DNA from: Lactococcus cremoris subsp. cremoris NBRC 100676
GTDB taxonomy: Bacteria > Bacillota > Bacilli > Lactobacillales > Streptococcaceae
Reading direction: 5' to 3'
DNA: 34,772 nt
NCBI RefSeq assembly: GCF_001591705.1
Contig: NZ_BCVK01000026.1
Location: forward strand, 1 to 34,772
Part shown: positions 1 through 9,083 of the stretch, in pieces
Position numbering within the stretch: the first letter of the stretch is position 1
How the letters are laid out: every line of letters starts with the position of its first letter
The notes under the pieces: generated by a model
The model's input: only the letters and a program-made list of their open reading frames with translations
Databases searched by the model: none
What the model was told of the DNA's origin: nothing
Position numbers and translations under genes: made by a program

Positions 1-29
1 AATTCGGGTTTATAATATAAATTCTTCAT
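1..29 (-). CDS. 5' end of a gene running off the left edge (partial)
   Basis: On the minus strand an ATG at 29-27 opens a frame that stays open to the window edge (reads MKNLYYKPE). It is preceded by GAGGAG with a 9-base spacer, lying just after the hsdR stop, so translation here is plausible. The position right behind hsdR, and the absence of any hsdM elsewhere in the window, make the methyltransferase subunit an obvious candidate. Nine residues cannot identify the product. Confidence 0.45.
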
Positions 30-53
30 TTTTGCCGACTCCTCTAAAGGCTC

Positions 54-3000
54 TTACTCCCCTTGTTTAATCTCGTCCGCAAGGTCATAGAAGGCTTTAC
101 GAAAGGCACTGCGGTAGCGAAGCCAGCTCAAACTTGCGACTTCTTGCGCCGCAATCGAGGGATAATCTGCACGCGCATTGTTCATGATGGCGATGAGCTC
201 CCCTTGTTTATCCATGTCCTCAAGGCCGTATTGATGTTTTTTGATAAGTTTGCCCAAGTCTTTAGGCATGATGCTATTATCTAAGCCCCAAGTACGGATA
301 AAGTTTGTGATGAGTTGGATATTATTATCTCTTTGGGCTCGATCCATCGCTTCATTCATTTTTTCAGTATCCGTTGGTGTAGGATAGTGATCAAAAACAT
401 AAGCTTTCGTAAAGATTTGTGAAACAAAATGACGGACTTTGTTTTTTTCTTTTTCGTTATCACTTTTTGCGATTTCTAAATCAATCTCTTGTCGTGTATT
501 GGCAGCATCATCCATCTGATCAGCATGGACTTCATCGGCCATTTTAGCAATCAACTCAACCAGATAGTCGTAGTTTATTTTTACCTCATGGATATGAACC
601 ATTGCCAAATCAACTTGAGAAATATCAATTTCTTCATGCTTCGCCCGACGTTCTTTCAGGTCTCCAGCAATTACGGTCGTAAGGAGAACTTCCTCATCTT
701 CTGAGATTCCAAGTCTTTGGTAGAAGGCTTCTGCCTCTTCATAGGCAGAGACAGGTGTACCCTCATCATCTTTGGTATATTGTTTGAGCTGACTTAAAAG
801 ACGATTATAGTCTTTCAAACCTTCAAAAACTTCTTCTTGCGCTTTTTCACTCGGCGGTACTTGCACAAATCCTTCCGTCAATTTACCTAATTTTTCGATC
901 ACTGCTTTAAGCTCTGTTTCCACTTCGCTAAAAGATTTATTCAAAATACCAGATTCTTTGTTTTTTCGTTTGTAATCATCCAAGCTAAGTTGTTCATCCG
1001 CTGATGAGCGATTAGAATAGATGGCAAAAGCCTCATTCATTTCAAATTCATTTTGCTCAGGCCAACGATAATTGATTACATTACCCCAAGGCTTATCCGT
1101 TAAGTTGTGCATCCGATTCGTCCGCGAGTAGGCCTGAATCAGATTTCCACCTTTTAGTGTTCGGTCAATATAGAGGGTATTCAACTCTGGTGCGTCAAAG
1201 CCTGTAAGGAGCTGATCAATCACAATCACCAAGTCCAAATAATTTCTACCATCTGCTGTTTTATTTAAACGTCTGGCAAGATTATCTGTATAGCCCCGAA
1301 CATTCGTCATATCGAAATCTTCACCAAAGAGTTGATTATAATGTTTGATTGCTCGGTGTAGATTTTCATTCGTTTTAAGCTGATTATTTCCGTTTGTAGT
1401 ATCTGCCGAAAAACTCACAGCTACTTTTAAGCGTTCTTCCTCTGGACGTTTGGCATTTTCTCGCACAAAAGCATCGAAGTATTCCATTGCTCGTGGTGTG
1501 CTGGCTTTATTTCCCCCAACGTGCACAGTAAATAAGGCATTATATTTGCGGTTGTTAGAGCGCTCTTTCCAATGTTTAAAGATGTCTTCAACGACAAGAT
1601 TGACGTGTTCTGGGCTGGTATCGTAGACGCTACCACGCAACTGATCATCAATTTCCTCTGCGGTAGGATTTTCGGGCGGCGTAATCGTTTCTTTAAATTC
1701 AACATTAAAACCTAACACATTCCGATCAGCTATTGCTTCTTTAATCGTATAAGCGTGTAAAATATCCCCAAAGATCTCACGTGTTTCTGGAAATTTCGGT
1801 GTTCCTGTGTAACCTACCCAAGCTGAGCTTGGAATAGCAGATCGGATATTTTCAAGCATTCCTTCATTACTTACACCATCACTCGTCGAACGATATGCTT
1901 CATCCACGATGAAGAGAATACGATCTCTCAGAGGTTTAAAATCTTCTCTTGTGACATAGCGAGACATTTTTTGAATACTGGTAACAAGAATGTTCTTATC
2001 ACTCTTTTTCGTGAGCTGGCGGTGCAAGTCAGAGATATTTGCAGTATCACTCACTATCCCTATCTTCCCTTCAAAACCTGCCACTGGGTCGTAAGCCCGA
2101 TAAGCATCAGCTGTCTGATTGGTTAAGGCAATCCGGTCAACAAGGAAAATTACCTTATCGACGTTTGACAATCGACTAGCAAGCCAAGCTGTTTTAAAAC
2201 TCGTGATGGTTTTTCCGCTCCCTGTGGTATGCCAAATGTAGCCTAGTTTTCCATCATCAAAATTAAACTTAAACTTTTGAACTTTGTCTAGCACACGTTT
2301 TGTGGCATAAACTTGGTAAGGACGCATTACCTTAATACCCTCTTTGTTCTTGGTTCCGTCAAGTACCATATAACGGGTAGACAAATCATGAGCCATCGGA
2401 ATCGAGAGCACTTTATCCGCAAAAGTTTTCCATGAGCGGACAGGTTGCGCATTCCCCTCATTTTGCCAATTGAAAGCAAAGGCACGATTAAAATTCTCTA
2501 GCTTGGTATTTGCCATATATTTAATTTCATAGGGTGTCATGGCAATCAAGATTTGTACGGTAGAAAAAATATCACTATACTGTTTTTCAGCGATATATTG
2601 TTCCATTTGGTTGAGCGACTCTCTAGTAGAGTGGAGCGCTTTTTTCAACTCTATTTGGATGATCGGTAAGCCATTGATGAGAAGGGTCACATCAAAGCGG
2701 CGATTTGGTTTTCCATCAACAACTTTTTTTCTTTCAATTTGATTAACAACTTGATAAGAAGTCGTCCCACCCCCGACCTTAGCTTGGTCAAATATTGTCA
2801 GAAAAACGTGGCGGCCATCATCCAAATCGACCTCAACTTCTGAAACACCATTTACGCCATACAAAAATTGACCTGCTTGATAAGGAGAAGAAATTGCAGT
2901 AATGACTTTTTTTACTTGGTTAAATTCAGTGACTGACAAGGGACGTTCAAGACGGGCTTGGTTATTACGTTCAATAATAGCTTTAAAATTTTCCCAAAGT

Positions 3001-3122
3001 TGCTCAGTCGTCTTAATTTCTGGACGATATTCCCACTGTTTGACACCACCAATATGAGCCAAATAGTCTACTACTTCTTGCTCAAATGCTAATTCGGATT
3101 TATTTTTCATTTTTATTTCCAT
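54..3122 (-). CDS. hsdR: Type I restriction enzyme R subunit (HsdR): nuclease and DNA translocase
   Basis: HsdR, about 1022 aa and normal length for the family, is the ATP-driven motor and nuclease of a type I restriction-modification complex, which cuts DNA unmodified at the HsdS target. The N-terminal nuclease core shows D144 in RRFDV and E158-x-K160 in IELK. The helicase part shows TTGSGKT (299-305), DEAY (407-410, where most relatives have DEAH or DECH), GYTGTP and QAYSRTNR. The ATG at 3122 is preceded by GAAGGGG with good spacing. An ATG four codons later is possible. The gene overlaps the HsdS-like gene by 23 bp, implying coupled translation. The C-terminal helical region is complete and the frame intact. 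No HsdM gene lies upstream, so activity depends on a methyltransferase downstream of the window or elsewhere. Confidence 0.95.
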   Translation of the reverse strand: MEIKMKNKSELAFEQEVVDYLAHIGGVKQWEYRPEIKTTEQLWENFKAIIERNNQARLERPLSVTEFNQVKKVITAISSPYQAGQFLYGVNGVSEVEVDLDDGRHVFLTIFDQAKVGGGTTSYQVVNQIERKKVVDGKPNRRFDVTLLINGLPIIQIELKKALHSTRESLNQMEQYIAEKQYSDIFSTVQILIAMTPYEIKYMANTKLENFNRAFAFNWQNEGNAQPVRSWKTFADKVLSIPMAHDLSTRYMVLDGTKNKEGIKVMRPYQVYATKRVLDKVQKFKFNFDDGKLGYIWHTTGSGKTITSFKTAWLASRLSNVDKVIFLVDRIALTNQTADAYRAYDPVAGFEGKIGIVSDTANISDLHRQLTKKSDKNILVTSIQKMSRYVTREDFKPLRDRILFIVDEAYRSTSDGVSNEGMLENIRSAIPSSAWVGYTGTPKFPETREIFGDILHAYTIKEAIADRNVLGFNVEFKETITPPENPTAEEIDDQLRGSVYDTSPEHVNLVVEDIFKHWKERSNNRKYNALFTVHVGGNKASTPRAMEYFDAFVRENAKRPEEERLKVAVSFSADTTNGNNQLKTNENLHRAIKHYNQLFGEDFDMTNVRGYTDNLARRLNKTADGRNYLDLVIVIDQLLTGFDAPELNTLYIDRTLKGGNLIQAYSRTNRMHNLTDKPWGNVINYRWPEQNEFEMNEAFAIYSNRSSADEQLSLDDYKRKNKESGILNKSFSEVETELKAVIEKLGKLTEGFVQVPPSEKAQEEVFEGLKDYNRLLSQLKQYTKDDEGTPVSAYEEAEAFYQRLGISEDEEVLLTTVIAGDLKERRAKHEEIDISQVDLAMVHIHEVKINYDYLVELIAKMADEVHADQMDDAANTRQEIDLEIAKSDNEKEKNKVRHFVSQIFTKAYVFDHYPTPTDTEKMNEAMDRAQRDNNIQLITNFIRTWGLDNSIMPKDLGKLIKKHQYGLEDMDKQGELIAIMNNARADYPSIAAQEVASLSWLRYRSAFRKAFYDLADEIKQGE

Positions 3123-3693
3123 CTTTGATTGCCCCTTCTAATAAAGAATATGAGAATTCTTCTAACGTTCTTGAAAACTGACTTAATTCACTTTGCAAAC
3201 GTAAAGTTTCGATATAAATATTCCCAATTTTTTGTTGCTCAACAATTGGCAATAAAGGAATTTTGATATTTCCTAACGCTTTTAAAGGGATTTTTTGAAT
3301 GACACCCGTTCCTTGCATTTCTTTTTCTTTTTGTCTTTTTACATCTTTAAAGACATTGAAAAGATACAAAAAATAATTTTTATCCAGTTGATCATTTTTA
3401 AATTCAACCTTGGTAAAGTTGATTGATAAAACTTTTCCTTTATTCTCTTTCCCAACCTTTGCAGCCATCTGTAAAGAATTATTAATTACGATATCTTCCT
3501 GTTCAGTTACAAAAGTCTTAGAAGCCATAGTTTCTGTTTTTGGCCTTGAAAAGGAATCTACATGGTTAAAATCATCCTCAAAAGAAGCTTGAGTATAATA
3601 ATTAAAATCATTTACTTTAAATTGCTTATCTGCACGAGATTGATTAATCCCTGGCATGAACGTAACAAGTGCGTTTAGTTTTTTTATTTCCAA
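3100..3693 (-). CDS. HsdS-like specificity protein with a single target-recognition domain
   Basis: This 197-aa protein resembles one half of a type I specificity subunit: one target-recognition domain (about residues 1-145), then a conserved-region helix (about 150-190, VEQQKIGNIYIETLRLQ). Full HsdS has two such halves and about 400 aa, so this is either a natural half-subunit acting as a dimer or a truncated gene. The start is a TTG at 3693, with AAGAGG 8 bases upstream. A nearby ATG is out of frame. Its 3' end overlaps hsdR, so the two are one operon from the promoter at 3745-3773. It presumably directs HsdR/HsdM to a DNA sequence. The sequence bound cannot be predicted. The family assignment is good; whether it is functional is open. 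Confidence 0.75.
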   Translation of the reverse strand: MEIKKLNALVTFMPGINQSRADKQFKVNDFNYYTQASFEDDFNHVDSFSRPKTETMASKTFVTEQEDIVINNSLQMAAKVGKENKGKVLSINFTKVEFKNDQLDKNYFLYLFNVFKDVKRQKEKEMQGTGVIQKIPLKALGNIKIPLLPIVEQQKIGNIYIETLRLQSELSQFSRTLEEFSYSLLEGAIKDGNKNEK

Positions 3694-3744
3694 TCATCAA
3701 ACCTCTTTTGATTTTTTGTAATAACTGATTATTTCAACAAACCA

Positions 3745-3773
3745 AGTTTAACACTCTTAAACCAATTTGTCAA
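3745..3773 (-). promoter_or_regulatory. Promoter of the hsdS-like/hsdR operon
   Basis: On the minus strand TTGACA (3773-3768, perfect -35) is followed after 17 bp by TAAACT (3750-3745). It lies about 50 bp upstream of the TTG start of the HsdS-like gene and downstream of the permease terminator, so the restriction genes have their own promoter. Confidence 0.65.
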
Positions 3774-3813
3774 TCAATAAAACGAAATATTGTTATATTT
3801 CATTTTATATAAT

Positions 3814-3847
3814 AAAAAAAGTCTCAAAATCACTTGAGACTTTTTTT
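3814..3847 (-). terminator. Rho-independent terminator after the APC permease
   Basis: GTCTCAA (3821-3827) pairs with TTGAGAC (3834-3840) around a 6-base loop. The stem is flanked by A7 and T7, so it can end transcription in either direction. It follows the permease stop by about 20 bp on the minus strand. Confidence 0.85.
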
Positions 3848-3867
3848 CAATTAGACATTAATCCATT

Positions 3868-5376
3868 CTATTGTTCTGTTTCTAAAGGAATATCCAAATC
3901 AAGGCTTGTTGCTTTTCTTTGTTCACGACGAGCAATGAAAGGTAAGAGCATTCCAAGTAAGATTAAAACAATTGGTGTCAAAATATTTGATGCGAGTTGG
4001 AACCACCATGCAGATGGATTAGCAGCATAGTCTAATTTTGGAACCATCCCTAACACGCAGGCGATGAGTGTAAATAGAAAACACCAAGCACCAGCAATCA
4101 TGGCTAGACGTTTTTGTTTGATAAATTTATATTCAGATTGAAAATGTTTTACTGCCCGATTTAACATAATGAAGGCAAAGAAGACCCAAAGATAGCGCAT
4201 TGGCATCACGACTGAGTTCAAGTTAGTCAACCATTTAACCAATTCATTCATATCACCGATTCCAAGTAACGGTAAAAGAATAATGATACTAACAAGGATT
4301 CCTGTTAATGTATAACCATTTTTAAGCGTTCCTTTGTTCGTTTTTTTACGCAACCATGCTGGAACATATTCTGGGTCAGCATCGGCAAGTAAAATACGTA
4401 ATAGCGCATCAATAGAGAAAGCCAAGGCAGCGATTTGTCCTACACCATTAGTTAAAGCGTAGACAATCATTAAAAAGTTTCCGACACCAAAGTGTTGACC
4501 CAAGATTTGGAAGGCTGCATAAGCACCATTAGCCATCAAGTCATTTGGTAAATTACCACTTGAGAAAATCATTCCCATAGCAATTGAACCTAAAACGGCA
4601 CAGATACCAACCATTCCAGCAAGTAAAAACATTCCTCTTGGAAATTCTTTTGCTGGATTTTTAGTTTGGTTAACATAAGGAGAAATTTTTTCAGCACCAC
4701 CGACAGCAAAGACTAGCATTGAAATAGTTGTGAAATAACTAAAGTCAAATTTAGGAATATAAGTTTTAATATTTCCCATGTCAGGCGTTGCAATATGGAA
4801 ATCTTTCGCGATAAAAGGTGCTCCAATCGCCATGACAATGAAAAGTAAACTCATAACAAACATTGCTGTTCCCGCAAGTCTACCAATAACTTTCAGAGTA
4901 TTTAACCCTTTTGTCGATAGCCATAAGAAAGCTAAGAAAATTGCTAACGAAATAAGAGCAACAGCGGTCATCGACATTTGACTGACCAGATTCCCATTTC
5001 CTTGACCAACCCAGCCAAAAGCAATCAAGATTGCTTGGGGTTTTTGAGCCAAATAAGGAATATGAACCACCCAATAAGTCCACGCAGCATAGTAAGCTAA
5101 GCGTTTTGTACTGGTATTTTCAACCCAAGAACTTACGCCGCCCTTACTATCTTTGAAAGTTGAACCAAGTTGCCCAACAATCAATGCATAGGGAATAAAA
5201 TACAAAGCTAAAATCAAAAGCCATGAAGTAACAACCGTAATTCCTTGTTGGGCAAAGTTGTTGACAACATTTCCCTTGCCCCAAACCATGTTGGAGGCAA
5301 TAAATGCGACGGTAAACCATCTAATTTTTTTGTGTCCATAAAACTCCTTAAATTTTTTTGAATAAATCGCGGACAT
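3868..5376 (-). CDS. APC-superfamily amino acid permease (YjeM/GABA-glutamate antiporter type)
   Basis: An integral membrane transporter of about 500 aa with roughly 12 hydrophobic segments. The APC pattern is clear: the segment following KKIRW, the GNVVNNFAQQG stretch, and GGAEKISPYVNQTKNP with the conserved ENPxKxFP-like region mid-protein. It probably moves an amino acid, but the substrate is not readable. The frame stays open upstream to a TTG at 5448, but that TTG is itself the -35 of a consensus promoter, so the extension is not coding. The coordinates given use the ATG at 5376, which lacks a good ribosome site. A better-placed ATG with AAGGAG (5339) is one base out of frame because of an A7 run (see findings). 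A monocistronic unit bounded by terminators. Confidence 0.85.
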   Translation of the reverse strand: MSAIYSKKFKEFYGHKKIRWFTVAFIASNMVWGKGNVVNNFAQQGITVVTSWLLILALYFIPYALIVGQLGSTFKDSKGGVSSWVENTSTKRLAYYAAWTYWVVHIPYLAQKPQAILIAFGWVGQGNGNLVSQMSMTAVALISLAIFLAFLWLSTKGLNTLKVIGRLAGTAMFVMSLLFIVMAIGAPFIAKDFHIATPDMGNIKTYIPKFDFSYFTTISMLVFAVGGAEKISPYVNQTKNPAKEFPRGMFLLAGMVGICAVLGSIAMGMIFSSGNLPNDLMANGAYAAFQILGQHFGVGNFLMIVYALTNGVGQIAALAFSIDALLRILLADADPEYVPAWLRKKTNKGTLKNGYTLTGILVSIIILLPLLGIGDMNELVKWLTNLNSVVMPMRYLWVFFAFIMLNRAVKHFQSEYKFIKQKRLAMIAGAWCFLFTLIACVLGMVPKLDYAANPSAWWFQLASNILTPIVLILLGMLLPFIARREQRKATSLDLDIPLETEQ

Positions 5377-5418
5377 TGATAATTTATTGTTTAGCGCTTT
5401 CTTTTTAGCGTCATTAAA

Positions 5419-5448
5419 ATTATAAAATATTACAGACCCTTCTGTCAA
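5419..5448 (-). promoter_or_regulatory. Consensus promoter of the APC permease
   Basis: Minus-strand TTGACA (5448-5443) and TATAAT (5424-5419) are both perfect hexamers with an 18-bp spacer. Transcription would begin near 5412, which places the true translation start at 5376 or below. Confidence 0.85.
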
Positions 5449-5463
5449 TTTTTTACTGTAATC

Positions 5464-5495
5464 AAAAAAGATACTTAAATTTTTAAGTATCTTTT
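5464..5495 (-). terminator. Terminator after the SDR-like gene
   Basis: GATACTTAA (5470-5478) pairs with TTAAGTATC (5483-5491) with a 4-base loop, extended by A4/T4. On the minus strand the stem is followed by a T6 run. It lies about 28 bp beyond the oxidoreductase stop and just upstream of the permease promoter. Confidence 0.8.
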
Positions 5496-5522
5496 GAATA
5501 TTAGCTCAATTTCAAAGACTAT

Positions 5523-6158
5523 TTAAAGACTATCAAGTGCTTTTCTGATTGGTGTTTTCCCATTGTGCATCGAAATTACTTGTCCAATTGAACGATTGGT
5601 CATTACTAATTCCTTGATAGTAGCTGCCACATCTTCGATAGTATTGCTGGCAGAAACACCGTCGTTGATATCAATTAAGCCAGTTCCTTCTTCTTCTATC
5701 AAAGCTCCAGGTTGGATAATAGTATAGTCCAGAGTCGTTTCTTTAGTAAGGTATAAATCGGCAAAATGTTTAGCAATATAGTAATCTTTCAAAGCATCAA
5801 AACCAGCACCAATCCATTTTTCTGGTTGAAGAGAGAAGATGGTACTCAATAAGATAAATCGTTTGACTCCTGCTTTTTCAGTTGCCTGCATCAATTTTAC
5901 AGCCCCATATAAGTCAACCTTCAATAAACTTTTTCCACCTGAACCTGAAACATTAATTACAAGGTCCAGTCCTTGTAATTGCTTGGACATTTCCTCTGGT
6001 GTCCAGTCAACATCAAAATGAACTGCATTTACATTATCATATTCAGGAACTTGCTCAATTTTTCTTGCCCCAGCATAGATTTGATGGCCCGTTGTTGAGA
6101 GGGATTTAATCAAGCTTTTACCTACACGTCCTGTACTTCCAACGATAAATATTTTCAT
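5523..6158 (-). CDS. NAD(P)-binding atypical SDR / NmrA-like oxidoreductase (YhfK type)
   Basis: A 211-aa Rossmann-fold protein beginning MKIFIVGSTGRVGKSL, whose GxTGxxG dinucleotide motif (residues 7-13) is typical of atypical short-chain dehydrogenases. Other family marks are the acidic residues after strand 3, LVINVSGSGG at strand 4, and a YxxxK-like YYIAKH (about residue 128). These proteins are usually cytosolic NAD(P)H-dependent reductases or redox sensors, and the substrate is unknown. AGAGG precedes the ATG by a normal distance. It follows lepA by 65 bp with only a modest hairpin between, so it may be partly read through from lepA. Confidence 0.8.
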   Translation of the reverse strand: MKIFIVGSTGRVGKSLIKSLSTTGHQIYAGARKIEQVPEYDNVNAVHFDVDWTPEEMSKQLQGLDLVINVSGSGGKSLLKVDLYGAVKLMQATEKAGVKRFILLSTIFSLQPEKWIGAGFDALKDYYIAKHFADLYLTKETTLDYTIIQPGALIEEEGTGLIDINDGVSASNTIEDVAATIKELVMTNRSIGQVISMHNGKTPIRKALDSL

Positions 6159-6192
6159 TTTCTACCTCTTTTCTACTTCTTTTATTGTAAAA

Positions 6193-6215
6193 AAAACCAC
6201 CTTGAAAGTGATTTT
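6193..6215 (-). terminator. Weak terminator after lepA
   Basis: Read on the minus strand, AAAAT-CACTT pairs with AGGTG-GTTTT (two G-T pairs) around a 3-base loop, followed by a T-run. It lies 9 bp beyond the lepA stop. The stem is weak, so partial read-through into the SDR gene is plausible. Confidence 0.5.
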
Positions 6216-6223
6216 AAGATGTT

Positions 6224-8047
6224 TTATTCTTCGTCCATTGAGAGGACAGAGAGGAAGGCTTCTTGAGGGACTTCTACTGAACCAATGGCTTTCATCCGTT
6301 TTTTACCAGCTTTTTGTTTTTCAAGGAGTTTTCGCTTACGGGAAATATCTCCACCATAACATTTGGCCAATACATTTTTACGAAGAGCTTTAATGTCTGA
6401 ACGAGCAACGATTTTGTTTCCAATGGTTGCTTGGATTGGAACTTCAAATTGTTGACGTGGAATGAGTTTTTTAAGTTTTTCAACAATTACTTTTCCGCGT
6501 TCAAAGGCAAAGTCTTTGTGGACAATGAAACTTAAGGCATCGACTTTTTCAGCATTTAAGAGAATATCCATTTTTACAAGATTTGATGGACGATAGTCAG
6601 AAATTTCATAATCAAAGCTGGCATAACCTTTAGTTGATGATTTAAGTTTATCAAAGAAATCAAAAACAATTTCACTCAATGGAATATGATAAATGATATT
6701 GACACGATTTGCATCTAAATAATCCATTGTTAGAAAAATTCCGCGTTTTCGTTGGGCCAATTCCATCACAGGACCAACAAAATCATTTGGCACCATGATT
6801 TGAGCTTTAACAAATGGTTCTTCAATATTTTCAATGCGTGTAGGATCTGGGAATTCCGATGGGTTAGCGACTTCTAATGTTTCACCATCTGTAGTATTAA
6901 TATGATAAACAACGGATGGAGCAGTCATAATCAAATCAATACCAAATTCACGTTCTAAACGCTCTTGAATGACATCCATGTGCAAGAGGCCAAGGAAACC
7001 ACAACGGAATCCAAAACCAAGAGCTTGTGATGTTTCAGGCTCAAAACGAAGACTAGCGTCGTTTAATTGAAGTTTTTCAAGGGCCTCACGGAGGTCGTTA
7101 AATTTATTTGATTCAATTGGGTAAATCCCAGCGAACACCATTGGGTTCATTTCCTTATAACCCTCTAGGGCTTCGGTCGCTGGATTTGAAGCGAGTGTCA
7201 CTGTATCCCCAACACGTGTGTCAGCAACTGTCTTGATTGCGGCAGCAACATAACCAACATCTCCAGCCATCAAGAAATCACGGGCAACTGCTTTTGGTGT
7301 GAAAATCCCAACTTCTGTAACATCAAATTCTTTGCCGTTACTCATCAGTTGAATACGATCTCCAACCTTGACTGAACCGTCAATCACACGAATTTGAAGA
7401 ATAACTCCTCGATAAGCATCATAAACTGAGTCAAAAATTAGAGCTTTGAGAGGCGCGTCAACTTCACCTTGAGGAGCTGGAACTTTTTCGACGATTTGTT
7501 CAAGAATTTCTTCAATTCCAATTCCAGCTTTAGCAGAGGCAAGAACCGCTTCGGAAGCATCTAAACCAATCACATCTTCAATTTCTTGGCGAACCATTTC
7601 TGGGTCAGCAGCTGGTAAGTCAATTTTATTGATGACTGGTAAAATTTCGAGGTCATTATCCAAAGCAAGATAAACGTTAGCGAGGGTTTGAGCTTCGATT
7701 CCTTGGGCGGCATCAACAACTAAAATTGCCCCTTCACAGGCAGCAAGACTTCGTGAGACTTCATAAGTGAAATCGACGTGCCCTGGCGTGTCAATAAGGT
7801 GGAAAATATAAGTTTCGCCATCTTTAGCTTTATAGTTCAGTTCGATAGCATTTAATTTAATGGTAATCCCACGTTCACGTTCAAGGTCCATTGAGTCTAA
7901 AAGTTGGGCTTGCATTTCACGTTTTGAGACAGTTTCAGTTTGCTCGAGAATACGGTCAGCAAGGGTTGATTTCCCGTGGTCAATATGGGCGATAATCGAA
8001 AAATTACGAATTTTTTCCTTACGCGCGTTCATTTCTTGTAAATTCAT
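6224..8047 (-). CDS. lepA: Elongation factor 4 (LepA), ribosome back-translocase GTPase
   Basis: A full-length 607-aa LepA. The GTPase motifs are all present near the N-terminus: AHIDHGKST (G1), DTPGHVDF (G3), NKIDLP (G4) and SAKAG (G5). These are followed by the EF-G-like beta-barrel and domains III and V ([13 protein letters not shown]), and the LepA-specific C-terminal domain ([20 protein letters not shown]). It acts on ribosomes stalled in translation. AAAGGA lies 6 bases before the ATG. The promoter is an extended -10 at 8143-8151. Confidence 0.97.
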   Translation of the reverse strand: MNLQEMNARKEKIRNFSIIAHIDHGKSTLADRILEQTETVSKREMQAQLLDSMDLERERGITIKLNAIELNYKAKDGETYIFHLIDTPGHVDFTYEVSRSLAACEGAILVVDAAQGIEAQTLANVYLALDNDLEILPVINKIDLPAADPEMVRQEIEDVIGLDASEAVLASAKAGIGIEEILEQIVEKVPAPQGEVDAPLKALIFDSVYDAYRGVILQIRVIDGSVKVGDRIQLMSNGKEFDVTEVGIFTPKAVARDFLMAGDVGYVAAAIKTVADTRVGDTVTLASNPATEALEGYKEMNPMVFAGIYPIESNKFNDLREALEKLQLNDASLRFEPETSQALGFGFRCGFLGLLHMDVIQERLEREFGIDLIMTAPSVVYHINTTDGETLEVANPSEFPDPTRIENIEEPFVKAQIMVPNDFVGPVMELAQRKRGIFLTMDYLDANRVNIIYHIPLSEIVFDFFDKLKSSTKGYASFDYEISDYRPSNLVKMDILLNAEKVDALSFIVHKDFAFERGKVIVEKLKKLIPRQQFEVPIQATIGNKIVARSDIKALRKNVLAKCYGGDISRKRKLLEKQKAGKKRMKAIGSVEVPQEAFLSVLSMDEE

Positions 8048-8142
8048 TTTGATTCCTTTATAAGAGTTCTTGTGACTTAAAATTTAATTTTGTCCACTGA
8101 ACTTCCATTTCGCTTTTTTATAACTAAAAATCAGTTAGAATA

Positions 8143-8151
8143 ATTATAGCA
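8143..8151 (-). promoter_or_regulatory. Extended -10 promoter of lepA
   Basis: The minus strand reads TGC-TATAAT (TGn plus a perfect -10, 8151-8143) about 95 bp upstream of the lepA ATG. No good -35 is seen, as expected for an extended -10 promoter. The aldC terminator sits just upstream. Confidence 0.65.
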
Positions 8152-8162
8152 TATTTTGCAAT

Positions 8163-8194
8163 AAAAAACCGCTCTTTTTATGTAAGGAGCAGTT
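8163..8194 (-). terminator. Terminator between aldC and lepA
   Basis: On the minus strand AACTGCTC (8194-8187) pairs with GAGCGGTT (8174-8167) and runs into a T6 tract (8168-8163). It is the likely end of the aldC transcript, 125 bp after the aldC stop. Confidence 0.75.
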
Positions 8195-8263
8195 CCGTGA
8201 TAGCTATAATAACTTTACTTTAAAGCAAAATATTCTATAAATTACATTTTATTAAAACTAATA

Positions 8264-8317
8264 GTTTCTCTCTGAATAAGAGTAAAATTATAGAAACTTG
8301 TCTTATATGTTAGACAA
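8264..8317 (-). other. Two small hairpins in the aldC 3' untranslated region
   Basis: TTGTCT (8298-8303) faces AGACAA (8312-8317), and GTTTCT (8264-8269) faces AGAAAC (8292-8297) with an inner CTCT/AGAG. Neither is followed by a T-run, so they look like 3' mRNA structure rather than terminators. Nothing else is seen between aldC and its terminator. Confidence 0.4.
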
Positions 8318-8319
8318 AA

Positions 8320-8985
8320 TTATTGAAATAAGTGCTGGTCAAAATTTTCATCCTCATCAGGAAATTCTTGTTCAATTTGGGTAATTTTGCCAAGTTCAAT
8401 CGCAAGATTTTCAGTGATGAAATTTTGGACATGAGCCGTAAATGTTTTATCCTCACTGACAAAATGCAAATGAAAACCAATTCCGAAAAGGTCAGTCAGA
8501 TGTTTGGGTGCCCAAACACCAAGCATCGTACCAGAGATATTTTCTTTTGTAAAATAAGGTTGGTCAGCCATAATTTCATCATAAGGACGAGTGTTATTGG
8601 CGGGCTTGCTACTGACGGTCACTTCTTTAAATTGACCGGTCATGACAATCGTATAAGCAGTATTTGCCGTTGGAAAACGCTTAGTCAGCGCTGACAGAAA
8701 ATCTTCTGAGTTACTGACAGAGTTGTCAGTAAATTTAACGATGGGTTGATGTTCAACCATTGCCACATAAGGCATCGTTTCATTTTCTTCAACTAATCTG
8801 ACTTGATTTTCTGAGTCACCGTGATAGGCGATGCCATCAATGATTGTCACCTCGCCATTTGCCGTATCAAGCGTACCGATACCGACTTTGCCGTGTGTTA
8901 GTGCTTCTTTGAGGGTAATTGTACCTTTGTAAAAGCCGATAGAGAGTGTCGTAAATGTATTGTGTTGGAATATTCTGCTATTCAT
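8320..8985 (-). CDS. aldC: Alpha-acetolactate decarboxylase
   Basis: The enzyme converts alpha-acetolactate to acetoin in the pyruvate overflow pathway, so it controls acetoin versus diacetyl formation. The protein is 221 aa. The Zn ligands of the family are visible as H172 and H174 (FHLHF) and H185. The gene stands alone here, not in the ilv-leu cluster where lactococcal aldB lies, which favours the second paralogue aldC. The ATG at 8985 has no clear ribosome site: the 20 bases upstream are A/T only. The coding sequence contains one exact TTACTGACAG and an inverted near-copy (8711-8733) that can form a hairpin. Confidence 0.88.
   Translation of the reverse strand: MNSRIFQHNTFTTLSIGFYKGTITLKEALTHGKVGIGTLDTANGEVTIIDGIAYHGDSENQVRLVEENETMPYVAMVEHQPIVKFTDNSVSNSEDFLSALTKRFPTANTAYTIVMTGQFKEVTVSSKPANNTRPYDEIMADQPYFTKENISGTMLGVWAPKHLTDLFGIGFHLHFVSEDKTFTAHVQNFITENLAIELGKITQIEQEFPDEDENFDQHLFQ
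8711..8733. repeat. TTACTGACAG inverted pair inside aldC
   Basis: TTACTGACAG (8711-8720) is followed 3 bases later by TTGTCAGTAA (8724-8733), making a tight stem-loop inside the coding region. It is one of the ten exact decamer copies in the window. Confidence 0.7.
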
Positions 8986-9067
8986 AATGATATTATTTTA
9001 TCACTTTTTTTTGTTAATAGTATCAAATATGTTTTATAAATTTTATAGAGCAAAAAATCCCTGTATT

Positions 9068-9076
9068 TGGTATAAT
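9068..9076 (+). promoter_or_regulatory. Extended -10 promoter of murT-gatD, giving a leaderless mRNA
   Basis: TGG-TATAAT (TGn plus a perfect -10) ends at 9076, so the start of transcription should fall at 9083-9084, the A of the murT ATG. No Shine-Dalgarno sequence is found upstream of that ATG. Confidence 0.7.
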
Positions 9077-9083
9077 ATTGCTT

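Noticed and set aside
8332-8694. A 120-codon open frame on the plus strand
   Set aside because: It lies wholly antisense to aldC, whose family identity and Zn ligands are clear. It has no ribosome site and a composition typical of a shadow frame.
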